NCBI RefSeq assembly: GCF_001269885.1 | Contig: NZ_LHVH01000008.1 | Location: 1-64,000, forward strand | Direction: 5' to 3' | Length of the DNA: 64,000 nucleotides | DNA from: Pseudomonas kilonensis | GTDB taxonomy: Bacteria > Pseudomonadota > Gammaproteobacteria > Pseudomonadales > Pseudomonadaceae | Shown here: positions 21,627-30,021 of the stretch, one piece after another | Position numbering within the stretch: the first letter of the stretch is position 1 | How the letters are laid out: each line of letters begins with the position of its first letter | The notes under the pieces: generated by a model | The model's input: the letters and a program-made list of their open reading frames with translations, nothing else | Database searches by the model: none | What the model was told of the DNA's origin: nothing | Position numbers and translations under genes: made by a program

Positions 21627-22570
21627 TGGCCGTGGAAACCCCGCGCCAGGGTTTGCACCGCCAGCACGTTATCGATGCCCGGCGTGGCCTGCACGTAGGG
21701 GATCACGATGAAGCGCCGTTGCTGGATCGCCTCCACCGATTGCAGGGCCGGGTTGTCCAGCAGGAATTGCTGTTTCTGCTCGGCGCTGACTTCGCCGTAG
21801 TCGACGATCACGATGACCTGCGGGTTGCGCTCGACCACGTTCTCCCAGTTCACCCGGGTCCAACTGGTTTCCACGTCATCGAGGATGTTGCGCCCACCGG
21901 CTGCATCGATCAGGGCCTGGGGCATGCCCAGGCGCCCGGAGGTCATGGCGCGGTCTTCGCCGCTGTCGTACAGGAACACACGCGGTTGCTGGGCGGGCAG
22001 GTGCTTGCGCACTTCGGCCACCTGGGCCTGCATCGTGGCGATCAGCGCGTTGGCGCGATCCTGCACGTCGAAGATCTTGCCGAGGTTGCGCAGGTCGTTG
22101 TAGGTGTCCTCCAGCGAGGCCGCTGGACGCTTCATCACGAACGCGCAGGACTCGGTCAATTCATAGACATTGATGCCCAGCGGTTGCAGGGTCTGTGGGG
22201 TCAGGTCGCCACCCACGCGCATGCCGTAGTCCCAGCCGGCGAAGAAGAAATCGACGTTGGCATTGAGCAGGGTTTCCACCGAAGGGTACTTGGCGGCCAG
22301 TTCCGGCAGGCCATCGAGGATCCTGGTCATCTCGGGCGTCACCGATTTCCAGCCGCTGATGCCGCTGTAGCCGACCATGCGCGGCTTGAGGCCCAGGGCG
22401 AGCATCATCTGGGTCATGTTGATGTCATGGCTGACCGCGTGCCGAGGTGCCTCGTTGAACACCACCTGGCGATTGCAGCTCTGGATCGTCAAGGGGTAGT
22501 GGGTGGCTTCGGCCAGGGCGTGGGCGCTGCCTAGCAGCAAGGGCAGCAACAGCAGGGAACGCAAAGTCAT
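21623..22570 (-). CDS. ABC transporter substrate-binding protein (BtuF/FecB class)
   Basis: A 315-residue periplasmic binding protein of cluster A-II. A signal peptide (MTLRSLLLLPLLLGSAHALA) is followed by VVFNEAPRHAVSHDINMTQM, the usual N-lobe start, and a C-lobe with VIVIVDYGEVSAEQK. It overlaps the ATPase gene upstream and the permease gene downstream by four bases each, so the three form one unit. The partner TonB receptor is not certain; the copper receptor further upstream is separated from it by the PepSY gene and repeats. Confidence 0.9.
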   Translation of the reverse strand: MTLRSLLLLPLLLGSAHALAEATHYPLTIQSCNRQVVFNEAPRHAVSHDINMTQMMLALGLKPRMVGYSGISGWKSVTPEMTRILDGLPELAAKYPSVETLLNANVDFFFAGWDYGMRVGGDLTPQTLQPLGINVYELTESCAFVMKRPAASLEDTYNDLRNLGKIFDVQDRANALIATMQAQVAEVRKHLPAQQPRVFLYDSGEDRAMTSGRLGMPQALIDAAGGRNILDDVETSWTRVNWENVVERNPQVIVIVDYGEVSAEQKQQFLLDNPALQSVEAIQQRRFIVIPYVQATPGIDNVLAVQTLARGFHGQ

Positions 22571-23355
22571 GGTTGGGTTATCCAGGTGATTCGTGGGTAG
22601 CCGGACAGCGGGTGTTCATCCACCAGGGCTTCGATGCCGAACACCGCGCGCAACAGCTCGACGGTGAGGACATCCTTGGGCGTGCCGCTGGCGACGATGC
22701 GCCCGTGTTCGATCACGTACAGGCGGTCGCAGAAGGCGGCGGCCAGGTTCAGGTCGTGGAGGCTGGCGAGGGTGCCGATGCCCAGGCCCTTGATCAGTTG
22801 CAGCAATTGCAATTGATAGTGGGGGTCGAGGTGATTGGTCGGTTCGTCGAGGATCAACAACTGCGGTTGCTGGGCCAGGGCCCGGGCAAGGATCACCCGT
22901 TGCTTCTCACCGCCCGAGAGGGTGGCGAATGCATGCTCGCCAAAGCCTGCAAGCCCGGCCGATTCCAGTGCCTGGAGCACGAGTCGACGGTCGTCGTGAT
23001 TGTCGCCGTCGAACAGACCTTTGTGGGGCGTGCGGCCCATGGCGACCACTTCCTCGACCGTCAGGCCGAAGGCGTCGGGAAACTCTTGCAGGACCACGGC
23101 GATGCGTTGGGCGCACCAGCGCGAGGACTGCTTCCAGACGTTGTGATGATCGAGTTTCACCTCGCCATGTTCCGGCCGGCTGAAGCGATAGGCGCAGCGC
23201 AACAGGCTGGTCTTGCCGCTGCCGTTGGGCCCGATCAACCCGACAAACTCCCCGGCCGCCACCTGCAACGTCACGTCACGCAGCTGGAACTGGTGATGAC
23301 AGTGGCCATGGCCCAGGGGCGCCCAGGCGAGGTGGGAGAGGGTTAGGGAGGTCAT
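22567..23355 (-). CDS. ABC transporter ATP-binding protein (FecE/BtuD class)
   Basis: A 262-residue ATPase with Walker A GPNGSGKTSLLR, signature LSGGEKQRVILARAL, Walker B LLILDEPTNHLD and the H-loop in LASLHDLNLA. It powers the FecCD-type permease encoded two genes downstream. The ATG at 23355 (MTSLTLSHLAW) is preferred because the ABC fold begins there; an ATG 15 bases upstream is also possible. It is the first gene of the three-gene unit. Confidence 0.92.
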   Translation of the reverse strand: MTSLTLSHLAWAPLGHGHCHHQFQLRDVTLQVAAGEFVGLIGPNGSGKTSLLRCAYRFSRPEHGEVKLDHHNVWKQSSRWCAQRIAVVLQEFPDAFGLTVEEVVAMGRTPHKGLFDGDNHDDRRLVLQALESAGLAGFGEHAFATLSGGEKQRVILARALAQQPQLLILDEPTNHLDPHYQLQLLQLIKGLGIGTLASLHDLNLAAAFCDRLYVIEHGRIVASGTPKDVLTVELLRAVFGIEALVDEHPLSGYPRITWITQP

Positions 23356-23389
23356 GCAGCTACTCGGCATTTGGTGTGAAACACAGTCT

Positions 23390-23515
23390 CATTGTGGGAG
23401 CGGGCTGTGTGGGAGCAAGGCTTGCCCGCGATGAAAACGACGCGGTCTCTTGAGGACCGCAGCGCCTGGATCGCGAGCAAGCTTTGCTCCCACACAGCCC
23501 GCTCCCACAGTTTGA
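23390..23515. repeat. Palindromic repeat with a doubled outer unit on both arms
   Basis: The left arm reads TGTGGGAGCGGGC then TGTGGGAGCAAGGCTTGCCC; the right arm is its complement including the extra outer unit (TTTGCTCCCACACAGCCCGC). Both arms therefore carry the same two-unit stack. It separates the ABC unit from the copper cluster. Confidence 0.85.
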
Positions 23516-23586
23516 ACTGTGTTCGTGGTTTGAAAGGCGGGCGCGATTGTAGAGGTTTCGCGCCGCCTTCCGTTAACGCACTGTCT

Positions 23587-24966
23587 TCAGTTTGAAGATG
23601 AGGCAATCTCAGGCTGGCGATTGAGCCGGGTAACGAGGCGATCCAGCAACCACACCACCACCAGCGACGCCCCCACCAACGGAAACACCACCGCCAGGGC
23701 CAGCATGATGAACACCCCGGTCTTCCAGGTCGGCAGGTCGTGACGCAGCGGCGGTACGCCGAACTTGCCTTCTGGCCGGCGCTTCCACCAGATCACCAGG
23801 CCACTCACGGCGCTGAGCAGGATCATCAGGCAAATCAGCAGCACGATGATCTGGTTCAGCGGGCCGAACATCTTGCCTTCGTGCAGCATCACCCCGGTTT
23901 CGGTGGCGCGGGCCACGACGCCGTAGTGCTCCCAGCGCACATCGGCCAGGACCTTGCCGGAGTACTGGTCCACGTGCAGGGTGGCGTCGTTACGCGGGTC
24001 GTCGGCAAACACGGCGACGGTGAACACGCCGCTGGCCGTGGTCGGCAGGGTGATGCTGTAGCCGGGCGTGACCTGGCGTTCAGTGGCGATGTCCTGCACC
24101 GCTTGCAGGCTGACAGTCGGGGCGGCGGGGCCTTCGTGCATGCCGCCGTGGCCCATGTGCTCGGCATGGTCGCCGGACATCGGCATCGGCGTGTTTTCCA
24201 CCGCCCACGGCACGGTCTGGCGATGGGCGTTGTTGAGGCTGCCGGCCTCGACGTCGGACTTGGGCACGTCATTCCACATCGCCGCCGGGAAGCGGTTCCA
24301 GAGGTTGGCGTATTGCTTGCCCCAGAAGCCGGTCCAGGTCATGCCGCTGAGCAGCATCACCAGCAGCAATGCTGCGCCCCAGAAACCGACGACCACGTGC
24401 AGGTCACGCCAGAACAGCCGACCGCGTGCGCTCCAGCGCGGCCACAGCACGCCGGCTGACGATTGCCCGCGCGGCCACCACAGGTACAACCCGGAGACCA
24501 CCAGCACCACGCCCCAGCCGGCGGCCATTTCCACCAGCCGGTCACCGACCGTGCCGATCAGCAACTCGCCGTGGATGGCCCGGGCCATGGCTTGCAGGTT
24601 GTTCTTCGCATCCTGCTCGCCGAGGACATCGCCGTGATACGGGTCGATGAACACGTTCAGTTCCCGGCCCTGGTCGATCACCACGAATTGCGCGCTGCGC
24701 TCGGCATTGACCGGTGGCAGGTACTGTTTGACCTGGCCTTCGGGGTAGGCCTGGCGGACCTGTTTGAGCAGGTCGTCCGCCGTCAGGGTGTGATGCCCGG
24801 CCGGCACGTTCAACAGGCTGCCGTACATCAGTGGATCGAGTTGCGGCTTGAACAGGTAAATGATCCCGGTCAGGGCCAGCATCACCATGAACGGCGCCAC
24901 GAACAGCCCGGCATAAAAATGCCAGCGCCAGGCCAGGTTGTAGAAATTGGGTTTCGGTTGGCTCAT
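23587..24966 (-). CDS. PepSY-associated membrane protein of the copper cluster
   Basis: A 459-residue PepSY-TM protein with hydrophobic helices near residues 14-36, 145-165, 190-212, 375-395 and 420-445, and HFYAGLFVAPFMVMLALTG at the start. A large periplasmic part carries a His/Met-rich stretch at ~255-277 (PMPMSGDHAEHMGHGGMHEG) suited to soft-metal binding. Relatives act beside TonB receptors as inner-membrane metal reductases or transfer proteins; copper is inferred from the OprC-like neighbour. The ATG at 24966 opens MSQPKPNFYNLAWRWHFY. Confidence 0.88.
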   Translation of the reverse strand: MSQPKPNFYNLAWRWHFYAGLFVAPFMVMLALTGIIYLFKPQLDPLMYGSLLNVPAGHHTLTADDLLKQVRQAYPEGQVKQYLPPVNAERSAQFVVIDQGRELNVFIDPYHGDVLGEQDAKNNLQAMARAIHGELLIGTVGDRLVEMAAGWGVVLVVSGLYLWWPRGQSSAGVLWPRWSARGRLFWRDLHVVVGFWGAALLLVMLLSGMTWTGFWGKQYANLWNRFPAAMWNDVPKSDVEAGSLNNAHRQTVPWAVENTPMPMSGDHAEHMGHGGMHEGPAAPTVSLQAVQDIATERQVTPGYSITLPTTASGVFTVAVFADDPRNDATLHVDQYSGKVLADVRWEHYGVVARATETGVMLHEGKMFGPLNQIIVLLICLMILLSAVSGLVIWWKRRPEGKFGVPPLRHDLPTWKTGVFIMLALAVVFPLVGASLVVVWLLDRLVTRLNRQPEIASSSN

Positions 24967-25017
24967 CAGAAAGCGCTCCGCAGGGCAAATTGGGTTGTTA
25001 TATTTTTCGGTTGCTGC

Positions 25018-25126
25018 GCAACCGATCGCGGGCAAGCCTTGCTCCCACAGTCTTTGTCATTGCTGTGGGCCCCGTTGTGTTCCCTCAGCAATGGAGTACC
25101 TGTGGGAGCAAGGCTTGCCCGCGATG
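25018..25126. repeat. Palindromic intergenic repeat (TGGGAGC family)
   Basis: GATCGCGGGCAAGCCTTGCT at the left and TGTGGGAGCAAGGCTTGCCC at the right lie between the PepSY and TonB-receptor genes. Confidence 0.8.
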
Positions 25127-25129
25127 CTT

Positions 25130-27256
25130 TTAGAAACTCATATCCACCTTGGTCCAGAGCGTGCGCCCCGGTTCGTTGATGGCCTGCGGGTCGCTCGCCG
25201 GGTAGCCGAACCCGGCGTTGCCGGCCAGGTTCAAGTGCTCGGCGTAGGCTTTGCCGAACAGGTTGTCGACACCGCTGCTGACCTTCCAGTGCTGGTTGAT
25301 GCGGTAGGCGCCGTTGAGTGAGAACACGCCGAAGCCCGAACTCTTGCCGTAGTCCTTGCCCACCACGTTGCCCTTGTTCTCGTCGACCCGGTGCTGCGCC
25401 GCCACCACCCGCCACAGGGCGCCGGCGCTCCAGCGGTCTTCGCTGTAGGTCAGGCCCAGGCGCGCGTCCAGCGGTGGCATTTGCGCCAGGGCGCTGCCGT
25501 CGCTGCTGTTCTTGCCCCAGGCATAGGCCAGGGTGGCGTCGGCTTTCCAGCGCTCGGTCAGCTTGTAGGCCGCACCCAATTCAGCGCCCATGATCCGCGC
25601 ATCGATGTTCTCGGCCCGGGAGGTGGTGCCCATCATCCCGGGGGTGTAATCGAACAGGATGTAGTCGCGCACCTGGCCGACATAACCCGACGCCCAGGCT
25701 TCGAGGGTTTCGGTCTTGTACTGCAGGCCGAAGTCGAGCTGGGTGGTTTTCTCCGGCTTGATCGCGTCGAAGGCATTCAGCGAGCCGCTGGGGCCGACGT
25801 TCGCCGAGAACAGCTCCCAGTAGTCCGGGAAGCGTTGCGCGTGACCGACGCCGGCATACAGGGTGGTGGGGCTGTCGTCCAGGTCGTGTTCGTAGCGGAC
25901 GAAACCGCTGGGCAGCGTGTCGGCACGGGTGTCATCGGCGGTGGGATTGGGTCGGGCCGACATGCCGGAACCGAGGCTCTGGCGGTAGTCCTTGGCCGAG
26001 GCACGGTCGAGCCGGGCGCCGGTGATCACTCGGTCGCGGTCGGCGGCGTACCAGGTCAGCTCGCCGAACACGCCGTAATTGTGGAAGTCGGCGTCCTTGG
26101 TGTACGGCAGGTCCTTGTAGGTGTCCACGCCCATGCTGCTGCGTTGGCGATGCTCGTTGGTCTGCGCGTCGAGGCCGCTGATCAGTTGCACATCAGCCCA
26201 GCGCCAGGTGGCCTTGATGCGGGCGCCGAGGGTGCGGCGGTCGACGTTGGAGGCCATGGGCCCAGCCATCATCCCGGTGCCGGACGGCGTGCGCAGGGTG
26301 TAGTTGTCCATCACGTGGTCGGCGTAGTTGTAGTAGACCTGGGCCTCGACCTTGTCCAGCACCTCGCCGATGTTCGAGCGCTCGAAACGCAGCCCGAGGC
26401 TTTCGCGCTTGAACTGCGAGCCGTCCATGCCGCGCCCGGCGTAGCGCGCTTCACCGTCACCCTTGCCGGCGGTCAATTCCAGCAGGGTATCGGCATCAGG
26501 GGTCCAGCCGAGGGTGACGTCGCCATTCCACTTGTCATAGCGCGACGGCACGCTGTCGTTGTTGCCGTCGCGGTAATCGTCCGAATGCGCGGTGTTGCCG
26601 ATCACCCGTACATACCCCAGCGGCCCACCGGCGGCGGCATCCACCACTTTGTCGAAACGGCCGTTGGAGCCGGCCAGTACACTGGCGTTGACCCGGGTGC
26701 CGAGCTCGCCGAATTGTTCCGGCTCGCGCTCGAACAGCACGGTCCCGGCCGATGCACCGGGGCCCCAGAGCACGGTTTGCGGGCCTTTGATGACGGTGAG
26801 CTTGTCGTAGGTTTCCGGCGATATGTAGGACGTCGGCGCGTCCATCCGGCCTGGGCAAGCACCCAACAGCATGCTGCCGTTGGTGAGGATGTTCAGCCGC
26901 GAGCCGAACATGCCGCGCAACACCGGGTCGCCATTGGTGCCGCCGTTGCGCACCAGGGCGAAGCCGGGGATGGTCTTGAGGTAGTCGCCGCCGTCACTGG
27001 CCGGCACCGGTTGGCGCGGGTCCTTGGGGTTGGTGACGATGGTCAGGGGCGAGCTGGGGGCGATGGCGGTGATGACCGTCGGGCTCAGTTCTTCGACCTG
27101 CTTGTCGTGATGCTCGTGCTCATCGGCAAGTACGAGTGGGGTGAGCAGCAGGCCGCACAGGGCGGCGATGGTTTGGCGTAAACGAACTCGTGGCTCGTTC
27201 AGGGGGCAGCGAACCTGGGCAGCGCCCAAAGCGATGTCAGCAGAAAACCTGGACAT
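25130..27256 (-). CDS. oprC: TonB-dependent copper receptor, OprC/NosA type
   Basis: A 708-residue outer-membrane receptor. A signal region ends near LLLTPLVLA and a His-rich mature start (DEHEHHDKQ) follows, then a TonB-box-like segment (ELSPTVITA, ~57-65), a plug domain (~80-180) and a 22-strand-type barrel ending in aromatic F. The copper site known from P. aeruginosa OprC is conserved: C-x3-M at Cys134/Met138 (LLGACPGRM) and H-x-M at His314/Met316 (DHVMDN). Both pairs are offset by nine residues from the OprC numbers I recall (C143/M147, H323/M325). The ATG at 27256 is chosen because frames upstream are Pro-rich shadow sequence. Confidence 0.93.
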   Translation of the reverse strand: MSRFSADIALGAAQVRCPLNEPRVRLRQTIAALCGLLLTPLVLADEHEHHDKQVEELSPTVITAIAPSSPLTIVTNPKDPRQPVPASDGGDYLKTIPGFALVRNGGTNGDPVLRGMFGSRLNILTNGSMLLGACPGRMDAPTSYISPETYDKLTVIKGPQTVLWGPGASAGTVLFEREPEQFGELGTRVNASVLAGSNGRFDKVVDAAAGGPLGYVRVIGNTAHSDDYRDGNNDSVPSRYDKWNGDVTLGWTPDADTLLELTAGKGDGEARYAGRGMDGSQFKRESLGLRFERSNIGEVLDKVEAQVYYNYADHVMDNYTLRTPSGTGMMAGPMASNVDRRTLGARIKATWRWADVQLISGLDAQTNEHRQRSSMGVDTYKDLPYTKDADFHNYGVFGELTWYAADRDRVITGARLDRASAKDYRQSLGSGMSARPNPTADDTRADTLPSGFVRYEHDLDDSPTTLYAGVGHAQRFPDYWELFSANVGPSGSLNAFDAIKPEKTTQLDFGLQYKTETLEAWASGYVGQVRDYILFDYTPGMMGTTSRAENIDARIMGAELGAAYKLTERWKADATLAYAWGKNSSDGSALAQMPPLDARLGLTYSEDRWSAGALWRVVAAQHRVDENKGNVVGKDYGKSSGFGVFSLNGAYRINQHWKVSSGVDNLFGKAYAEHLNLAGNAGFGYPASDPQAINEPGRTLWTKVDMSF

Positions 27257-27341
27257 GATGATTCCATCGAACAAACGTAGACGACGCGGTCGGGCAGCCT
27301 GGGGCTGTCTTGTACGACCGGGGTGAAGGTAAGTGTCGGGC

Positions 27342-27749
27342 TTACGCGTCGAGGGGCGGTGCGCGGGTGCGGGCACCTGGGAAGAACGCTGGCCGGGCAT
27401 GGCCCAGGCGTGGGGAGGGGCTGGTGTAGGTGTTGGTGTGGGGTGTGTCGAAGACCGCGAAGGTGTGACCGCCAGGCAGTGCGGGGCAATTGAACAGCAG
27501 GCTGCAATAGCCGCACTTTTCCCACAACGCATGGTGCTCGCTCTGGGGCGGGCAGTGTTCGGCTGCCGGCGCTTCGTGCGCCGACATGTCCATGCCCATC
27601 TCCATGTTCATGTCCATGGAAACAGGCATGGACATGCGCTGACTCATCGGCATCGACTGGGAAATCAGCGGACCGATAAAGATCATCAGCATGGCGAACA
27701 GGCTGATCCAACTGCCGCGTGTCAGGCTCATGGGCTGACGGCGGGGCAT
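27342..27749 (-). CDS. DUF2946-type Met/Cys-rich small membrane protein
   Basis: About 135 residues with one N-terminal hydrophobic segment (SLFAMLMIFIGPLIS), a dense methionine stretch (MPVSMDMNMEMGMDMSAHE) and a CGYCSLLFNCP motif, as in DUF2946 proteins found in copper gene clusters. Methionine and cysteine clusters suggest periplasmic Cu(I) binding. ATG at 27749 or 27731; the first has an AGGCAG-like site ahead. It lies between the copper receptor and the PCu(A)C chaperone. Confidence 0.8.
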   Translation of the reverse strand: MPRRQPMSLTRGSWISLFAMLMIFIGPLISQSMPMSQRMSMPVSMDMNMEMGMDMSAHEAPAAEHCPPQSEHHALWEKCGYCSLLFNCPALPGGHTFAVFDTPHTNTYTSPSPRLGHARPAFFPGARTRAPPLDA

Positions 27750-27788
27750 GGACTGCCTGGCGCGAAGAGGTTGCACGGGCGGATACGA

Positions 27789-28268
27789 CTACTGGGCGTG
27801 CATGTGCGTCTTGGTGCCGTCGGGTGCTTTTTTCTGCACCGCAACGTCGACCGTGACATCCCCGGCTTTTTCAAAATGCAGGGTCATGGCAAAGCGTTTG
27901 CCATCGCTGAGCAGGCTGCGGTCCTTCAGGTCCAGCAGCATCACGTGATACGCCATCGGCGCGAAGGTGACGGTCGCACCGGGGGCGATATCAACGATGG
28001 GCACCGGCTGCATTTTCATCAGGTCGTTTTGCATCACATGCTCGTGGAGCTCGGCCTTGCCGGCAATCGGCGAGTCGACGCTGAGCAGCTTGTCGGCGGT
28101 GGTGCCGCCGTTGTGAATCACGAAATACGCGGCCACGGTCGGTGCGTTGGGCGGCAACTCCTGGGACCACGGATGGGCGATCTCAAGCTCGCCCACCTTG
28201 TACTGGTGAGCTTGGGCGAAGCCGACGGGAAGCAATAGGGCAGCCAGCAGGATAAGTCTGTTCAACAT
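27789..28268 (-). CDS. PCu(A)C periplasmic copper chaperone
   Basis: A 159-residue secreted protein with signal MLNRLILLAALLLPVGFAQA. It fits the PCu(A)C motif H-x10-M-x21-H-x-M exactly: the His in ELHEHV, the Met in KMQP and the HVM in AYHVML. Such proteins carry Cu(I) in the periplasm, for example to the CuA site of cytochrome oxidase. A His/Met tail (THMHAQ) adds another possible ligand site. A GGAG site precedes the ATG at 28268. Confidence 0.93.
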   Translation of the reverse strand: MLNRLILLAALLLPVGFAQAHQYKVGELEIAHPWSQELPPNAPTVAAYFVIHNGGTTADKLLSVDSPIAGKAELHEHVMQNDLMKMQPVPIVDIAPGATVTFAPMAYHVMLLDLKDRSLLSDGKRFAMTLHFEKAGDVTVDVAVQKKAPDGTKTHMHAQ

Positions 28269-28315
28269 GGCAATTCTCCGGAACGATTCAGGGGCGCAGT
28301 TTGATGCGGGAAGAA

Positions 28316-28714
28316 TCAGGCCAGAGGCGAGGCGCGGGGATTGAGGCTGGGCCACTGCTGGCGTGGCGTGGGGCTGTCGAGCTTCGAATGGACGGCACCG
28401 CGATGGGCCAGCTGTGCATCCAGATACAACTGCGGGACATGCCCGGCGAGCGCCACCAACGGCGCTGAACCGGAGCAGCACCAGCAATGCTGCATGGTCG
28501 AGTGACTGTCTTTCTGCGGTGTGTCTTGTTCGAGTTTGCCCAGGGAAATCGCCAGCATCTTCGTGCCGCTGGAGGAACAGAAACTGCCCCACAGCAGTTG
28601 CTCGGCTGGCGAGTTGGCGGTTGCACCGCCACTGTTGGAAAGCGGCATGGCAAGCATGTTGAACAGCACTGCGAAGCAGGCGATCCAGGCAAATGCAAGC
28701 CGTTGTCGGGACAT
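28316..28714 (-). CDS. DUF2946 family protein
   Basis: A 132-residue protein with an N-terminal membrane segment (FAWIACFAVLFNMLAMPLS) and the QHCWCCSGS cysteine cluster characteristic of DUF2946. It is the first gene of the copper cluster, 47 bases before the chaperone gene. The ATG at 28714 (MSRQRLAFAW) is chosen over the longer frame because it puts the hydrophobic segment at the N-terminus. The exact role is unknown; copper linkage is inferred from context. Confidence 0.82.
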   Translation of the reverse strand: MSRQRLAFAWIACFAVLFNMLAMPLSNSGGATANSPAEQLLWGSFCSSSGTKMLAISLGKLEQDTPQKDSHSTMQHCWCCSGSAPLVALAGHVPQLYLDAQLAHRGAVHSKLDSPTPRQQWPSLNPRASPLA

Positions 28715-28866
28715 GGGGCAATCCGCTCGATGGGCGATCAGGTGGCGGTATTTAGCCTGATCGGGGTTGAGAAGTAAAAAGGCCACGTGCGGTGTAGGGT
28801 CGCAGGGCTGGTGTTAACAGTAGCAACAGATCTTCGAGTGAGTGTTTTTGTGGCGAGGGATTTTGA

Positions 28867-29067
28867 TCAGTTGGTACTCGATTGTTCTATATCTTCATTG
28901 GGAGTGGCTTGCATCATCCCTTTTGCCTGTGCGACGTCGTTAAGGGCCGCGCGAATCAGTATCCCATCACCGGCATCCTCTTCGAAACAGGCAACCAGAT
29001 AAGCGACCATTTCCTCATATGTATTGAGATAGGTTGCAGCGTCGAAACGCGTGAGTTTTTCGACCAT
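28867..29067 (-). pseudogene. Truncated HigA-like addiction-module antitoxin
   Basis: The 66-residue product (MVEKLTRFDAATYLNTYEEM ... AALNDVAQAKGMMQ) matches the N-terminal half of the 'addiction module antidote protein' family. The family then normally continues into a helix-turn-helix of about 30 residues; here the sequence switches to ATPNEDIEQSSTN and stops. The DNA-binding end is therefore missing and no RelE/HigB-type toxin gene is adjacent. A GGAGAG site eight bases before the ATG at 29067 suggests it can still be translated. It is read as a decayed toxin-antitoxin remnant. Confidence 0.7.
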
Positions 29068-29119
29068 GACTGACTCTCCATTGGTAATGTCATCCACCTT
29101 CTGACGGTGCATGAGATCC

Positions 29120-29262
29120 TTGTGGCGAGGGGATTTATCCCCGCTGGGCTGCGTAGCAGCCCCAAGAGCAGTGAATGCAGTCCGCCAGACAAAACTGTGA
29201 GCTTATGTTTTGGGACTGCTTCGCAGCCCAGCGGGGATAAATCCCCTCGCCACAGGGGTGGG
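29120..29262. repeat. Palindromic intergenic repeat (GGCGAGGGGATTTATCCCC family)
   Basis: Arms TGTGGCGAGGGGATTTATCC...GCTGGGCTGCGTAGCAGCCC and its complement are separated by about 45 bases, between the antitoxin remnant and the DUF6124 gene. Confidence 0.85.
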
Positions 29263-29302
29263 TTTGACCAATCGATTTTGATCAAACCCAACGTCCTGTC
29301 GC

Positions 29303-29662
29303 TTATCTCGGGTCGACCACATCCAATGCCCGATTCGCCAACAACTGGCCCAGCTCAATCATCTGCTGGACCCCTTGCGCGATATGTCGTCGCGAGCCCT
29401 CCAGATCGAATGCGAGGTCGCTGACCATGGCATTGGCCGAGGCCAGGGTTTCGCTGAGGTTGGCGAGCAGGCATTCGGCGTCGATATTAGGTGCGATGAC
29501 GAAAAGGGTATCTAGCCTGTCGGATGGTTCTTTGTCGGCTGACGGCTTGAGGTAATAGTCCAAGGCGCGGGTGGCCGCATCGTCGAGTTTTTTGGCGTTG
29601 GCCGACTGGCAACGGGATGTATGGTCGTCTGGGGTTGGGGGATTCGGTGTGTTCTTGAACAT
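29303..29662 (-). CDS. DUF6124 family protein
   Basis: A 119-residue protein of the Pseudomonas-specific DUF6124 group: MFKNTPNPP at the start, then LDYYLKP, a central IAPNIDAECLLANLSETLAS and C-terminal FDLEGSRRHIAQGVQQMIEL. No function is known. The ATG at 29662 matches family starts; the longer frame begins inside the structured leader. The 350-base region upstream holds nested inverted repeats that could form an RNA leader. Confidence 0.8.
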   Translation of the reverse strand: MFKNTPNPPTPDDHTSRCQSANAKKLDDAATRALDYYLKPSADKEPSDRLDTLFVIAPNIDAECLLANLSETLASANAMVSDLAFDLEGSRRHIAQGVQQMIELGQLLANRALDVVDPR

Positions 29663-29694
29663 TGCTGGAAACTCCATGTTATGGAGCCGCAACC

Positions 29695-29885
29695 GTTTCG
29701 CGACTAAACGAAGGGCGGCGGCTGTGCGCAGGTTAGTCGACCGGGGAGTCCAGCATTACCGGCGCGCCCGAAGGCGCCCTGCGCACAACCACCATCGAGT
29801 GCAGGGATGAGATACCTGACTGACGGGGCTTGTGAACCTGCTGAAAACCCCGGGCGACTAAACCCGATCACTGATGGGCAGTGAC
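29695..29885 (-). ncRNA. Candidate structured leader upstream of the DUF6124 gene
   Basis: Read on the minus strand, a perfect 10-base stem pairs 29778-29787 with 29723-29732 (TGTGCGCAGG/CCTGCGCACA). It encloses a second stem, GGCGC (29761-29765) with GCGCC (29774-29778), which shares one boundary base with it. TTAGTC at 29733-29738 can pair with GACTAA at either 29702-29707 or 29856-29861, and both pairings cross the main stem, so alternative folds are possible. No riboswitch class was recognised. The stretch 29886-30021 shows nothing further. Confidence 0.45.
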
Positions 29886-30021
29886 GGGAATCAAGTTACC
29901 GATGGTCTCCAAGGCGCACAAGCCGGCGGATTCTGGCGTAGTTGTAGGTAGCGGCGCAAGGTGATGTAGCCTGCTGACGTAGTTCTGACAGGACAGGCTT
30001 GTAGGACGGTGCAGTTTTCTG

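Noticed and set aside
23356..23600. Small open frames between the ABC ATPase and PepSY genes
   Set aside because: Both strands give short peptides made of repeat sequence only (WERAVWEQ-type), seen wherever this repeat occurs.
29571..29810. 79-residue open frame crossing the DUF6124 start and leader
   Set aside because: It is antisense to the DUF6124 gene and to the structured leader, without a ribosome-binding site or family match.
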